From: Glossina fuscipes | Lineage: Eukaryota; Arthropoda; Insecta; Diptera; Glossinidae | Length of the DNA: 64,000 nt | Assembly: GCF_014805625.2 (NCBI RefSeq) | Contig: NW_023998431.1 | Span: 4,938,622-5,002,621 of the forward strand | Direction: 5' to 3' | Shown: piece by piece, positions 47,178 through 59,215 of the stretch | How positions within the stretch are numbered: the stretch's first letter is position 1 | Layout: every line of letters starts with the position of its first letter | Program-made: the position numbers and the translations under genes | The notes under the pieces: generated by a model | The model's database searches: none | Seen by the model: only the letters and a program-made list of their open reading frames with translations | What the model was told of the DNA's origin: nothing

Positions 47178-47640
47178 AATAGATGATCATCAAATAGTTG
47201 TTTTGTCTTTGGTTGATGTAATTTTAATTAATTTAAGAGAGATTTCTTACAAAGGACCGCACTTGTGAACTGCTGTAACAATTCAATTTTGGAATACAAA
47301 TTTTTGCCACTTTTCCACACAGATCTGCTCTTATTTCAGAAATAACACGAAAAATATTAGTGAATAAGGTCACTGACTGTTTCCTGTCGTTGGAGTAAGC
47401 TAATGCTCCAAAGTAAAAACCCCAGCGGACCTTTATCGCTTGACCGTTGTGTAGCAAGGTTACGTAAGTATTTTTCGAAATTACATAGTCGTTGAACTTT
47501 TCTCCCAATGAATTGATTTTGTCACAAAATGTTTGGCATGCTTCACCATTGTGTTGACGGCGTATATCATCCAAGTTGAAGTGATCTAACTCGTGCCATA
47601 AAAAATCATTTATCATATTCTTCTAGCGTACGGCATTTAG
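47178..47640 (-). mobile_element. Mariner-like element relic 3
   Basis: The minus-strand 3' end reads caactATTTGATGATCATCT (47181-47200), the same end signature as relics 1 and 2 (ATTTGATGAC, ATTTGATGGA). It encloses the transposase remnant listed separately. The 5' terminal repeat was not identified. It lies about 320 bp from the mariner N-terminus at 46656-46854, but in an order that cannot form one gene, and the sequence type differs, so they are separate insertions. Confidence 0.55.
47233..47640 (-). pseudogene. Transposase remnant with 127 open codons, relic 3
   Basis: From about 47640 the frame reads NAVR, one TAG, then KNMINDFLWHELDHFNLDD, which fits NGERYRxMINDFFxPxLxxxDxDD of intact relatives. 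HNGEACQTF and GEKFNDYVISKN follow (for QDGATCHTA and GERVISRN), then FRVISEIRADLCGKVAKICI and PKLNC to TAA at 47233-47235. The open frame spans 47616-47233. The second catalytic Asp region is rewritten (RRQHNGEACQ for WFQQDGATCH), so activity is not expected. Unlike relics 1 and 2 it keeps one long frame. Family-level similarity is clear; exact lineage is not. Confidence 0.6.
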
Positions 47641-48039
47641 GGTAAGTGTAGTGCACTTTTCATGTTCAAAAATGGCAATTTCAGTCGACAAATCACATCC
47701 AAAAGTTATTTTTGTCCTTAAAATAAATCGGATGTGTTTTCCATACACCCAACCGGGAAGTCATTTAAACAAATATGTTTTCGTAATAAGTAACAATAAT
47801 TGTACGGCGTACACTTACGTATTAGTTGTATTTCACAAATAATGACAAGGTGTAAAGAATATACTGAAAAAACATCTGATCAGTATCTCAAACGGTTACT
47901 TTTGGAATCACAAAATCGATGGCTCTGTAGAAGGAAAACACAAGTAAGAATTATATTCGGCAGCGATCGAAACTTTTATATCTTAAGAAAGTCGAAAAAA
48001 AATACTGGAAAAAATGTATTTCTTTAGAATAAAAATTGA
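47641..48039. other. Non-coding spacer
   Basis: No feature recognised. Confidence 0.4.
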
Positions 48040-48665
48040 AATTTATATCGTGTATCTGCTGTAGTTTATAAGTAACGAGCAGAAAACAAACAAAGGTGTT
48101 CTTTAGTTTCTCTTGCTTAGACGAGTGGATTTTGTTGGCGCGTCTTTTGCCCAGTTTGAGTCACTTTCAAGCTCTTTCGCGAATTCCTAGCCAACATCTT
48201 CGATTTCGCTAATGGAAGAACGTATGTCACAGACGCTTCACAGAGTAGCAGGCAGACAGACGAATGTGCTTAAGTGCGTCATGAATTTAAGACCGGCCAA
48301 GAATTTACATAATTTATGAGGTTTTTGAAGTTTGCTTCTGCGCGTCATAAACCTATTGAAAAAAAAACTTAATTTTGATCCACTACAATATTGAGTAGAC
48401 GCAGTCAATATTTCCCATTTGTGCGTAGACACTACAAGAACTTCGCCTATAATATATGTTCAAATTTTTGTAGAATTTTTTAGGCCTGTCTTTCGATACA
48501 TTTTGGCCCATTTTCAGTATAAACCTGCTTACAAAAGTTTGTTCTGTTTTGTGCGAAATTTGACATTGCACAGACGGACAACAACGGAACAAACGGACGC
48601 GTTTAAATAGATCGAATTTGATGATGTACATACCGAACGAAAATTTACAAAAATAGGTGAATATC
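48040..48665 (+). repeat. Dispersed repeat, long direct copy of 55440-56010
   Basis: Begins atctgctgtagtttataagt (compare atctgttatagtttataagc at 55448). It proceeds through caaaggtgttct, gaggtttttgaagtttgctt then ctgcgcgtcataaacctat (compare gaggtttttgaagcttgctt then ccgcgcgtgatagaggtat), atattgagtagacgc and acagacggac. The order and spacing match over about 600 bp in the same orientation, with substantial divergence. Confidence 0.6.
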
Positions 48666-48963
48666 TTGTAAAATAGGTTATGTATTATTAGGATTTACAA
48701 GCCGTTGATTTGTAAGAATGTTGTCAGATAAGTTCGTTATGAGTTTTATTATGAATTTTTTATGCAATTTGATCATTTGTATTTGTAATGGGTCCACATT
48801 TGTTATTCTGTTCAACTTTTTATTTTCAATAATTTATTTTGTGCATATTTGCAAATTTTTAATATGGATTAGTCCACATTTGTCCCATACCGGATCGGCA
48901 TATGAAAGAATCGACGAAAGAAGAATCGAAACGAAGGACTTCACATAAAAGAATCTTATTTAT

Positions 48964-49003
48964 AGCCCCTATCAGCTCAGTTGGTTAGTTTGTCGTACTT
49001 ATA
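48964..49003 (+). tRNA. tRNA 5' half (Ile-like), truncated
   Basis: agcccctatcagctcagttg followed by gttagtttgtcgtactt contains a near-perfect A-box/D-arm (AGCTCAGTTGGTTAG) and goes on to an anticodon-arm-like GTCGTACTTATAG resembling tRNA-Ile. There is no T-arm; an AAT microsatellite takes over. It is a fragment, not a gene, and parallels the (AAT)n-tailed unit at 38561. Confidence 0.55.
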
Positions 49004-49057
49004 GCAATAATAATAATAACAATAATGTTGATAATAAAATAATAATAATAATAATAA
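49004..49057. repeat. (AAT)n microsatellite
   Basis: Interrupted AAT/AAC repeats abutting the tRNA 5' half. Confidence 0.9.
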
Positions 49058-50156
49058 GTAATGCAAGGATATCTTGGAACCTTACCGTATGCCTGTATAC
49101 ACGTACATTTGTCGGTAAAGTTTTATTCAGTTATTTGTTACAACTTTGGCCAACTCTTTACAAATGAAACCAACTGAGACCTCTTCTCAAACAAATGCAC
49201 AACAAATGGTTTTTGGAAAAACTATGATGAAAAAAGTTGAGAAATAATTTTGAATCATTATCAAGTAACAACAGCAACAACAACAATAAAATACGTGTTG
49301 CCTTCCATTTTCATACGAATTGCATGGGTAAACTTTTTTATGGGAAATGTACCGCAAAATATGTAGGGAAAGACTAAGGCAATCGTGTGTTTGCGTTTGA
49401 TTTATAACTTTTTATATGTATGTGGTACTTATGTGTTAAAAAAAAATTAATTCGTTTTTTATAGCATTACAAAATTAACAATAAACTAATTATATACAGC
49501 TTGGTCCAAATCTTTCGATATGCCATCACTTAATGGATTTTAATGCAACGAAGTGCCAATTGCAAGTTACCATATGCGGCAACACTGTTTACGCGCAAGC
49601 AGAAACTTTGTCTTTGATAGAAGTTATTATCATTACATTAGCCATGGACGTTGTAAGAAAAATGCAAAGCTTAATTTTTCGAGTTGCCTGGCAATAAAGA
49701 CCTTCACTTCGCTGATTTGTCGGACATTCTCTTTTATTTATTTTTTCTTCTTTTTGGGCCGATCTATACCCTGGCTTTGTGCAGCTTCTTCTAGACAGTG
49801 GGGATCAAACCTTGTTCTAATGCCACACTATGATAAACTAAGATGAGCGAATTCGTTGACAGAGCATTGGACGAATAACCGATGATGATCAAATAATGTC
49901 AGCAGTAAATATAATTTACACTAAGTTTAGTTTTCCTATAATCCAAATATTGAGTGCTCTTAGTTAAGTTCTCACTATAACATTGTACTCTATAGTCCAA
50001 AATATATATGTTTATTGCAAGCTAGTAGCACAAAGACAATAAAACAAGTTGGAAACACCATAAATCCAATAAATGGTAATGGACATTTTGCCACAGCTTT
50101 TAAAAAAGCATCACAACACCAATTACCCTTTAATTTTTTTCTTTTTTTTTTTTTAG
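49058..50156. other. Non-coding stretch ending in pyrimidine tract
   Basis: No gene recognised. A short AAC repeat is near 49266-49290. The T-rich tract at 50132-50154 leads into the candidate exon. Confidence 0.4.
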
Positions 50157-50288
50157 ATGAGCAGTCACTCATGGGCCGTCGCCCCTGTACGTGCGGACAT
50201 GGTAATGATCATGAAGCGTTACGGCAATGGAGGGGTTGCGAAACGGAGCAGTATTTGCGCACTTTTCACTTAAAAATAGAGATTTCAG
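50157..50288 (+). other. Candidate exon, GC-richer island
   Basis: An AG acceptor after a long T tract (50132-50156) is followed by sequence clearly richer in G and C than its flanks. A CAG|GTAGTT donor is possible at 50288/50289. One frame opens with ATG at 50157 and gives 38 codons (MSSHSWAVAPVRADMV...). A second frame is open through the whole segment (EQSLMGRRPCTCGHGNDHEA...). I recognise neither peptide. It could also be a piece of an unrecognised repeat. Confidence 0.22.
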
Positions 50289-51311
50289 GTAGTTTGAAAA
50301 GACCTTTGCTGATATGTTGTTGCAAAACCGGGCAGTACGGTTAAGAAATGACAAATGCGAACGCTGAGAAAGCTGTGCACATAACTGGTAGTATCTTTTT
50401 AGAACACTTGCTAATGTAACTTATATCACAACGACTGGTGGTGACTTTCGTCACCCATAAGCATTGGAGTCTTTCACTAGATATGCGGTCGGAGGTTTAG
50501 AGGCACCACCACACAAATGATAATTATTCTCCAACTTTAGCTGAATATAGGCGGTGTAAATGATACAGATATCGGCTGCAGTGAAGTACTTTTAGTACCG
50601 CTTTAAAAAATCCAGGGCCTTGAGAGTGTGTCTGCCCAACCGACATCGTTTTGTATTCTTATTCGCCTATACTGACCCTAGCGTACTCAAGTAGGGAGAG
50701 AGGTTGTTCATCACTTTTCTTGGACATTCGAAGACAGCCTTACCTTAGGGTAACAACGTGAAATCAACGTTCTAGAAACCTTAAGAGTACTAAAATTTAT
50801 AAAGGCGTAAGCAGATGTACGAAGGGCTTCAATTTAATCGTATAATAGTAACACGGTATACGTTCCTTCAGAATATCATTTGGTCGTAATTATCAATCGA
50901 TAAGAATGCAGCAAAGGGGAAAAAAAAGATCGGTTTTCGATTTTTTTTTTTTATAATTTATAAAAGTGTTTTGGTTAGTCTTTGCCTACATTCATAAGCA
51001 TTTTCATAGGAATAAATTTTTTGAAGCGAAACCAATATTTTCAAAATATCGGCAGCAAATACATCCAATCCACCAAAAACATTTTTCAAAATGGAAAATT
51101 ATTAGGAAACTTGATCTGTGCATGTGATAAGAAAAATCATTTCAGTTCAAATTTCGTTAGCAAATAATCCCGTAATTTAATTTTTGGAATTCTTTAAATA
51201 CCAGTATCAGTAGTAGATATAGAGCGAATTGGTAACGTGGGTAAAAAGAAAGCATTCTATGTCAGAGTAAATTGAAGGAATAAATTGATGTTCAGTCTAA
51301 TGAAATTAAAG

Positions 51312-51353
<42 letters not shown>

Positions 51354-53534
51354 TATTACCAGAAGCAAGTCGATAAATCGAAGAAACCTTTCAATTTTAC
51401 AATGAAAACGTTAGATCTTAGCTAGATGCAAAGACTTGCACTATTATATAGAGCATTGGATTTCTAAAGACTTTGTAAAAATGTATTATAAAACGAGAAC
51501 ATCATATTAAATTTTGCTACTAATTTTTTAGTAAATAGATAGAAACGCTCTATGTTTACTTAAGATGACCATAAAAATTCGTTCAAATCTTCGACTCACA
51601 TACCATACGTAGACTCTAAGAGAGCATGTCTTTCTATTGTTTACTTACTACGCTCATTCTAATGACCATTTGGCCAGACTTGCGTACGTGAATGTGTGTT
51701 TTGCACATTTTTAATTAGTGACATCACTTAAAAGCATTAAAACCACATTTTACGAGCTTAGTGAGCATTTGATAGTCGAAGGGCTTTTACTAATAATGCC
51801 TTTTAATTTATTTGATTTTAATTTTCAAAAAAGAAAAAAAAAATGATAATACTTTTATAGCAAGATTTCCATCGCTTGAGATATTTATCGTTTTGTTTTT
51901 CTTTTAAGGCCTCGCAAAATGCTTTAATGGCCGACTGATTATGTTTGACAGTAGACAATAGAGTCAATAAGAAATCATCAATTCTTCTTGTAGCCAATCA
52001 TAGCAATCGTAAATATTTCTCGAGATTAAAGCACAGGAGTAATGGTATCCATCCACAATTGGTATCATATGCTATGTTTCTTTAAAATATCAAATTCTCC
52101 CATTTTTTAATTACATCCTACACTACATGCGATGCAAGGAGGTAAACAGTTTATGCGAATGTGTGCACAATAGTCATAACAACTAGAAATTCATGAAACC
52201 GATTTCGAAACATTTTTCGAATATGTATATTGCGTTGGTATATATAGATTACTCAATTTATTTATTTACCTATACATATGTCCAGCTTAGAGAAAAAAAA
52301 AACACATTTGTTTTAATAATTAAGACGAAACACAAAAAAAATAAATAAATAAAGATAACAGTTTTTAGAAAATTTTCCAGTAATTTGCTAAAGAAAAGAA
52401 AAATGAAAAAAAAAAAAAAAAAAAAAAAAAAACAAAGTCCGACAACAAAAAACGAAAGCACTAAAGTTTCTTTAAAAACTATTAGTAGAACAGAGTGTCT
52501 TTTACTGCTTATATGTTCGGTGATGGTGATAAAACTTTCAAAGCAATAAAATTCTAATGTTATAATTTGGGTGAAAGTTTACACAGATACCGTCGAACGC
52601 GGGGTAGGGGAGGGGCACGATGGTGGGATGGATAGTAAAACAAAAAAGTTGAAGGAAGAAATATGAAATGATTATACAAAAGCTGGGAAAGTGTAACGGT
52701 AGGAGAAGTTGTTAAGAATTCATTAATTAAATGTGGTTTTCTTTGCGGTAAACGACACCAGGGAATATTTTGCAAAGAATATATTTTTCCTTTGTCAATA
52801 ATTTCGGCGAAAGATATACTAACAATATATAAGCAAAAGAAAACAACAGAAGCAAAGAGGGAAGAAGATTAAGAAAATCTTTGTGTACACTTTCGATGTG
52901 CTCTTGTTTAAGTAACCAACAAGTTATTTAAAGATAAAAAATATTTGAAAAAAAAATAATAAGTAATCGACGAATCTTAGATATAGACTTATTTGCCGGA
53001 GACCTTACGCTTGAGCCGGAATTACTTCAAAGTTTCACGGTTAACGTATAAAATTTCTTCAGTTCATTGCATATTTGCATACGAATCTTTTCAAAATTTT
53101 ATTCTTGCTTGTAAGCAGGAACGAGGAACATGTGCCTCGGATTTCAGCTTTCTATCGTTATGTCCTTGAGTCTAAGAATTTCTGCGCCAAATAGAGTGAG
53201 GGACAGGCATGATTCAGTTCACTTAAAATCTTACCGTAATCAGGCAAAATAGTTTAATTTAACGAAAATTGAAATCTGGATATAAAACTGATCTGTTTGC
53301 ATATGTATATGTTACAAAGCAAATTACAAAATGAGTACACTTTGATCATTTGGTTGTGAATAAAAACAAAAAAAAAAAAAAAAAAATTAGAAAGAGAAAG
53401 AAAAAAACAAAAGAAAAAAAAAAACGAAAAGAAGAGCTGAACAATTTTCTACTGCACTCTAGATAATATTTCAATTTTAAGCTTAGCGCAGACAAGACAT
53501 AAAATCCACTGTAAACATAGCTAAGCTGAACGCA
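50289..53534. other. Long non-coding stretch with poly-A tracts
   Basis: No gene. An A40 run lies at 51312-51351, A27 at 52406-52432 and A19 near 53368-53386. These could be old retroposon tails, but no body with coding homology precedes them. Confidence 0.5.
51312..51351. repeat. Poly-A run (40 nt)
   Basis: The longest homopolymer in the window, uninterrupted. Confidence 0.95.
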
Positions 53535-53589
53535 TGAATGAGTGAATGAATGAATGAATGAATGAATGAATGAATGAATGAACGAATGG
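53535..53589. repeat. (AATG)n microsatellite
   Basis: About 13 tandem AATG units with one early variant (gagtg) and one late variant (aacg). Confidence 0.95.
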
Positions 53590-54949
53590 TTGGTTGTTAT
53601 AGAAAAATAAACAATTGCAAAACAAAAGTAAATACTAAATCAATGCCTCTAAAAAGCACAATGACTCATGATTCGTTCATTCATTCCTTTCAATGCCTTC
53701 GTTCCTGCAGTCTTTCAGTTTTATTTTATTTTATCAACTTCAGTGTTATGGCGGAAACAATAGCCGTCAAGCTGAGGATATGGTAAATGCCAATCAGTTG
53801 CAATAGGAAACGTATTAAAAAACAACATTTAACAATAATAAAACGCTAAAATATTGAACCCCAGCTCTCCAACAAAAACAACTGCATTGCCATACTACCA
53901 TAAGCTATTGTTGCCAAAGTATAGTAAACGATAAAAATTCTACAAGCTTTCACAGGCATTATGATTAGCAACTTCAATCATTTATTAAGTTTGTCATTCA
54001 AAATGTTGCTTGCAAAAATGAGGGAAAAGGAGAAAATTAAAATGAATTGAAGCCAGAGAGGAACGAATTAAAATGGAAAAAAATGAGTCCATCAAATCTG
54101 TTAATCTTTATTGACTTACAAAAAATGCTCCTTAAAAAGTAATTAAAAATTTATTTCTATTTCTATTCGAAGAAGAAAAAAAGAAAACGAAAGGCAAATT
54201 TTCAATTCACTGATTTCGAGATTATAATAGCAATCCATTGAACAATTCCTTTCATCATATCATTTGCAGATCATTTAGAGTAAATAAGTTTCGTTAAAGC
54301 TCTCTTATTCATAATTTCCTATCCTTCGCTCTACATCACTCTACGTCGCTGCACTGTTAGCCTGATAATCCTCAGACAGTTTTGTCGCTTCGCGTTTCGT
54401 TTTACTCTACAACAATATGTACACGCAGATAAACTGTTAAATCATCTTTAGAAATTTGCTTTGTGTGCAGTTATCGATGGGCTTGTTTTTTTTTTTTTCT
54501 TTTTTTTTTTTTTTTCTCTCTCTCTTTTCATTTACATAGCCTTACATATAAATGCTTGCACATATGTATGCCAAACTGCTCTATTCTGGCGTATTACAAG
54601 TTTACTTTTTTCTTTTTTTCGTAGAGACAAAGCATAAAACTATGGTTTGTACGTACATACGTCGTACGACGTACAATGTTGATGTAAAGATTATAAAGTG
54701 GATTTTAAAGTTTTTATGATATCGTTGACTCTCATGAACATCGATGATCGAAAAGGTATTTAAAAATTATTCCCATTATTTATGCCATGCAAATGTATTT
54801 GAATATCTGCTTAAAAAAATTAGTTATCATAATTCATAATAATATGATACAATATGATGCGATACAATATTTATTGTTCAAAATAACGTTCATCGGTAGG
54901 CATTACTTATTATTCATTTCCGGCCGCATATAGGTTGATTGCCGAAGGC
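53590..54949. other. Non-coding stretch
   Basis: No gene. A T-rich tract lies at 54487-54520 and a perfect 16-bp palindrome TACGTCGTACGACGTA at 54658-54673. Confidence 0.45.
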
Positions 54950-56070
54950 CGAGAAAAGTAACTTTCTTGCACCCTACACTAGTAGATGCTACTACAAGGC
55001 ATATTAAGTTTTTCCGAAAGAGCTGAACGCTTTCTCAATCGATTTCAGCTTGTCTGTCCAGCAATCTGTCGGTTGTTGTGGACCCAAGTTTCGCAATTCT
55101 TGAGAGATTTTAACGAACTTTTTTACACTTCCATGCCTTAGCACAAACAGAAATTCTACCGAAAATGGTTTATACAGTTTTTTCGACCACTTCCTATATG
55201 TTATATATATCTTTATTTTGAAGAAGTAATTATTTGAAAAATATTGCATTATCTGCAAATTTCTCGGCAAAAATTTATATGCAATAACATTATAGTAAAT
55301 TGATATGAAAAATTTGGATCAAATGTGGCAAGTTTTGAACGAACTCGCATACAATCATTTCTCTGGAAAATAAGTTTTCGGAAAATCTAAATTTCCGTAC
55401 TCTATAATATTGGATGGGCATGGCTAATTTTCGCTGTTTGTGTGTATATCTGTTATAGTTTATAAGCAATCAGCAAAATACACCGAAAGCAAAGGTGTTC
55501 TCAGTCGTAGAGACGTGTAAACATTGCAGGCGTGTTCTTTAACCTGTTTAGGCCATTTTCACACTCTTTTGCAAAGTTTTAGGCGAGATCATCATTTTCC
55601 TAATAGGTGAACCATAGATACCACACCGTTGAGCAGACGGACATGCTTACATGTATCCTCAATCTAAAGCAGTGTAGAAGAATATGTATACTTTGTGAGG
55701 TTTTTGAAGCTTGCTTCCGCGCGTGATAGAGGTATTGAGAAAGAAATTAAATTTTGGTATATTATAATATTGAGCAGACGTGTTCACTGTAAAAATAGGG
55801 GCGTTCTCAGTTTATGTCGTACTTAGACATGTGTTTGGACATATTTTGGCACATTTCCAAGCCGACATGCGTGGAGGAAGATCCAATGTTTCTGTCAAAT
55901 TTGAGGTCGATAACTTCATTTACATTACATAGACGGACATGCCTATTATGGCTCAGAATGGGATCCGAAGCTGATCAAGCATGGGGTTTATGGAGCCTCA
56001 TTCTGCTCGTTATGACAAAATGAATATATACCTCATCCTTCGGTGACGAGTACAAAAATGCATCATTTTT
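54950..56070 (+). repeat. Dispersed repeat block, direct partner of 48040-48665
   Basis: Starts with gccgaaggccgagaaaagta near 54941 and contains a second unit from about 55380 aligning with 48040-48665 and 26720-26905. It ends in tcatccttcggtgacgagta then caaaaatg. Two sub-units (55440-55760 and 55780-56060) each end in a gagcagacgg/agacggac motif, so the block looks internally duplicated. Confidence 0.55.
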
Positions 56071-59000
56071 AATATATTACAGCAAAAGTGAAGGAATAAT
56101 TATTTTCGAGGAGACACTATGCGGTATTCGATGATGAATAGTGACCTACCTCCTTTAGGAATGTGAGATAGAACCCATGCTAAAAAATGTTCATATGGTG
56201 CCTTTTTGCCTGTTGCAGATTTTGAACGTCGACTCCTCAATTGAATTGCAAGTGGGGTGAATTTGTGATTTCACTGCCAATGTTGAAATAAATAAAAATG
56301 TAATGAGCGCTATATTTTCACATGAAGTGTTATCGTACCATTTGCCATTTTCGTCAAATTTTTTCTTTCATGTCATTGTCACAATTGAAGCGCCTTCACT
56401 ATGCCCAACAGCTTTAAATACTTACAGGTTGCTCGCTTGTCTGAGTTTTCAGCTTCTCTTTCTTATTGAAAAATTTGACAAAATTTGACCTTCTCTCAAT
56501 ATTCCTCGCAATTCATTGCGTAAAAGTTTTCCTTAGGTTCGAACACCTATTTTGCTTGACATGCGAACGGCCCTATTTCACACACAAGCATTCTTCAGAG
56601 ACAACGGTTTTTGTAAGCAACTGCAACATATTAGTAAGTCGTAACTACATATTTGAAAAATTTTATGATAAACAATGGTTAGGCGAAGCCGAACAACAAA
56701 CACCCTGCACTACTATATTCGTCCCATATAAAACTAAAAATTAAACTTTATATTCCATCTCCTCATATGGTAAGGAATGCAAAAATCCATCATAGACACG
56801 AAAGGCTTTAAACGGATAAACGAACCAAACGACAGACTGATGGACGACCAGAAAGGCAGACAGATTGAAGAAGCAGTGAACTGGTAGGAATCACGCTAGA
56901 AGAGCAGACGAAAAGACAGGCAGACAGACGGTTGCTGTAAGAAAATATTTGTCTATCCTAAATTGTTCTGCATTTGCACAAACTTAACATTGCACCGCAC
57001 GTATCATAGAGTTTGGCATGTTGGCAAGAGTAGAAAAATGGGTGATTGGCAGGATGCGCTCAGCCAATTAGCTTATGGTAAATGTCGAAGCTTGACGTCA
57101 CATGATTTCGTTGGAATTGTAATGCAAGCTATATTGATACAAGAAAATAAATGAAATATAAGACGCACAATATTAATTCGAATTCAAATTTCGAAGATTT
57201 TATTGCATACCCGATGCGGGGGCTGTCCACTAGATATATCTCTTGGCGGTAAATAATGTTAAGCTTAATAACGTTGATAACGTACTGCGATGTTTGTTTC
57301 TTGCCGTTATGCAAATCATCTCATTACAACTTTTCTTTAATATTCCCATTTATACGCTTACATATATGTATATATATACACATTCATGTATGCTTAACTT
57401 TAAGTCCCTTCTAATCAAACAAATTTGACAAAATTGCCCACATTTGGTATTCATTTCATAGAGTCTAACAAAACTTTGTTAAAAGTTTTATAACAATCAC
57501 AAAGCAAATCTATATATAGTATATATAATATGTATATGTGTATGTGTGTACACACTCTCGCAAAGTTATAATAAAATGACCTCTTGCGGCTGCTTGATGA
57601 TGCATAATTTTACACTTTTAATGTGTTTCAAAGTCTACTTGGATCTTTTCCTTCCCCCAAAAAATAGTCGGTAATATAAACATTAAGTCAAACCACACGA
57701 GGGAAATAGTAATAGTAGCAACACCAATAATCTGAAGAATGTTATAAAATATACTCTTGAGGGCTATGAAATAGAACCACAAATATTAACACTCATCAGT
57801 TTTTTTTTTTTTTTTTTGTTTTTTGTTTTTTATTTGCATATGAAGAAGATGATGAAGACAAACTGGTTGTTTATCTAACAGAATGGTTGCAAAACTAATC
57901 ATGGGCAAGTGTTTTGATGAGTAATGCGAGATAATAAATGATATCAACAATAAAACTCTTGATTATATATGAAAAAGTAATATTACTCCAGATAGATGAG
58001 ATTTAATAAGAAAGAAATGTTTGTTACGATGATGATAATTTATTTAAAGCAAAGTAAATGCAAACATAACATATATATGGGAAGGGAAGGAAGAAACAAA
58101 AGGAAGGACAGAACCTGAAGAAAGGATACAAAATAAACGTGCAAATATTGGAAGTGATAGGCGTCACAATGCTGGGACAAAAATAACAATAATCTTAAAA
58201 ATAGGCAGATATAAGGAAGCATCTTGCACTGCCACTCAATGGGTGTTTGATACTCGCAGCTTAAGTTAGAACATGTAACGAAGCAGTATTGCTCGCTTGG
58301 ACATTTCAATAAAAATTTTGTTACGCTTCCGATCACTCGTCGTGTCCTTTTCTTAGTTAATCATATCATTAGCACTGGATGAAGCTATTTGTTTTACACC
58401 ATTACACCGTTTTAATATTGTTTGAGGAAGGAGTTTTCCATCTGACAAATTTTCCATCACTTGACACAATTCATACCGTATATTGCGGAGATGTTATCTA
58501 CGTAAAACTATGTGACCTGGATTCATTTGGCTTGATTGCTAGCTGATACGATATTTCGATTACTTAAGCTGTCACCCTGCTTCTTCGTGCTCTGTCAGCA
58601 TATGTCCACAAATGGAAAGCTATTAAATGACCGTTCAAGTACTGCTTGTTCACGGCCTTTTGCTGACTGCGTTTTCGCATAACGAAGTACCACCTACCTA
58701 CCCTGACAGCTCGATACCTATTACCGCTCCTCACGGTTTAACCACGGTTTGCCAACTTTGTCAGACATTTGGATACACCATTGGATTGCGCTTCCCTTAG
58801 AGTTCGACTCTGTGTTGTCTTTTTAAAATCGCCTGACGGTTACTTCTTCTGACGTCGTGTCTACTCATTTTCTATTCCTCGACATCTTTACACGACCTTT
58901 ATTGCTTTACTGTTTTACTTAAGTGCTTTTTGCGTATTTCGTGTTTTGCGTGCTTATAATTTCAGTGATACTTTCGCCTAAGCTCTGCTTCACAACTATT

Positions 59001-59074
59001 AGGTGCTTGCATGTATTTTGGCCATTTTTTCACTTGAAAGAGGCATTTATTAACAAAAATTGTTACCCTACATA
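56071..59074. other. Long non-coding stretch
   Basis: No gene supported. A T18 run lies at 57800-57817 and TA-rich short repeats at 57360-57380 and 57510-57545. Confidence 0.45.
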
Positions 59075-59215
59075 TTAATCAAAATATTTTCCATCATTTT
59101 GTACAACTTTTTTCCATCTTTCCGGCAGCATGGAGATAGAGCGTGACGAGGACGACATTGGTTTGACAGCGATCCAATCATCGATTCATCTTCTCACTTC
59201 TTCATTGTCTAAAAT
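59075..59215 (-). pseudogene. Mariner transposase C-terminus
   Basis: The minus strand reads NEEVRR, a TGA, IDDWIAVK, about a dozen altered residues, then SMLPERWKKVVQNDGKYFD and TAA (59075-59077). LPERWxKVVxxxGxYFD is the closing motif of mariner transposases, with the preceding (V)xxWIDxWxASK helix. Upstream sequence to about 59423 is open in another frame but gives no clear match. It is a 3' fragment of a different copy from the N-terminus at 46.7 kb. Confidence 0.65.

Noticed and set aside
46656..47233. Joining the 47.2-kb relic and the 46.7-kb mariner N-terminus into one element
   Set aside because: On the minus strand the C-terminal part would precede the N-terminal part, and they resemble different transposase groups.
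51312..51351. Poly-A run as a retrotransposon tail
   Set aside because: No coding homology, terminal repeat or target duplication was found on either side.
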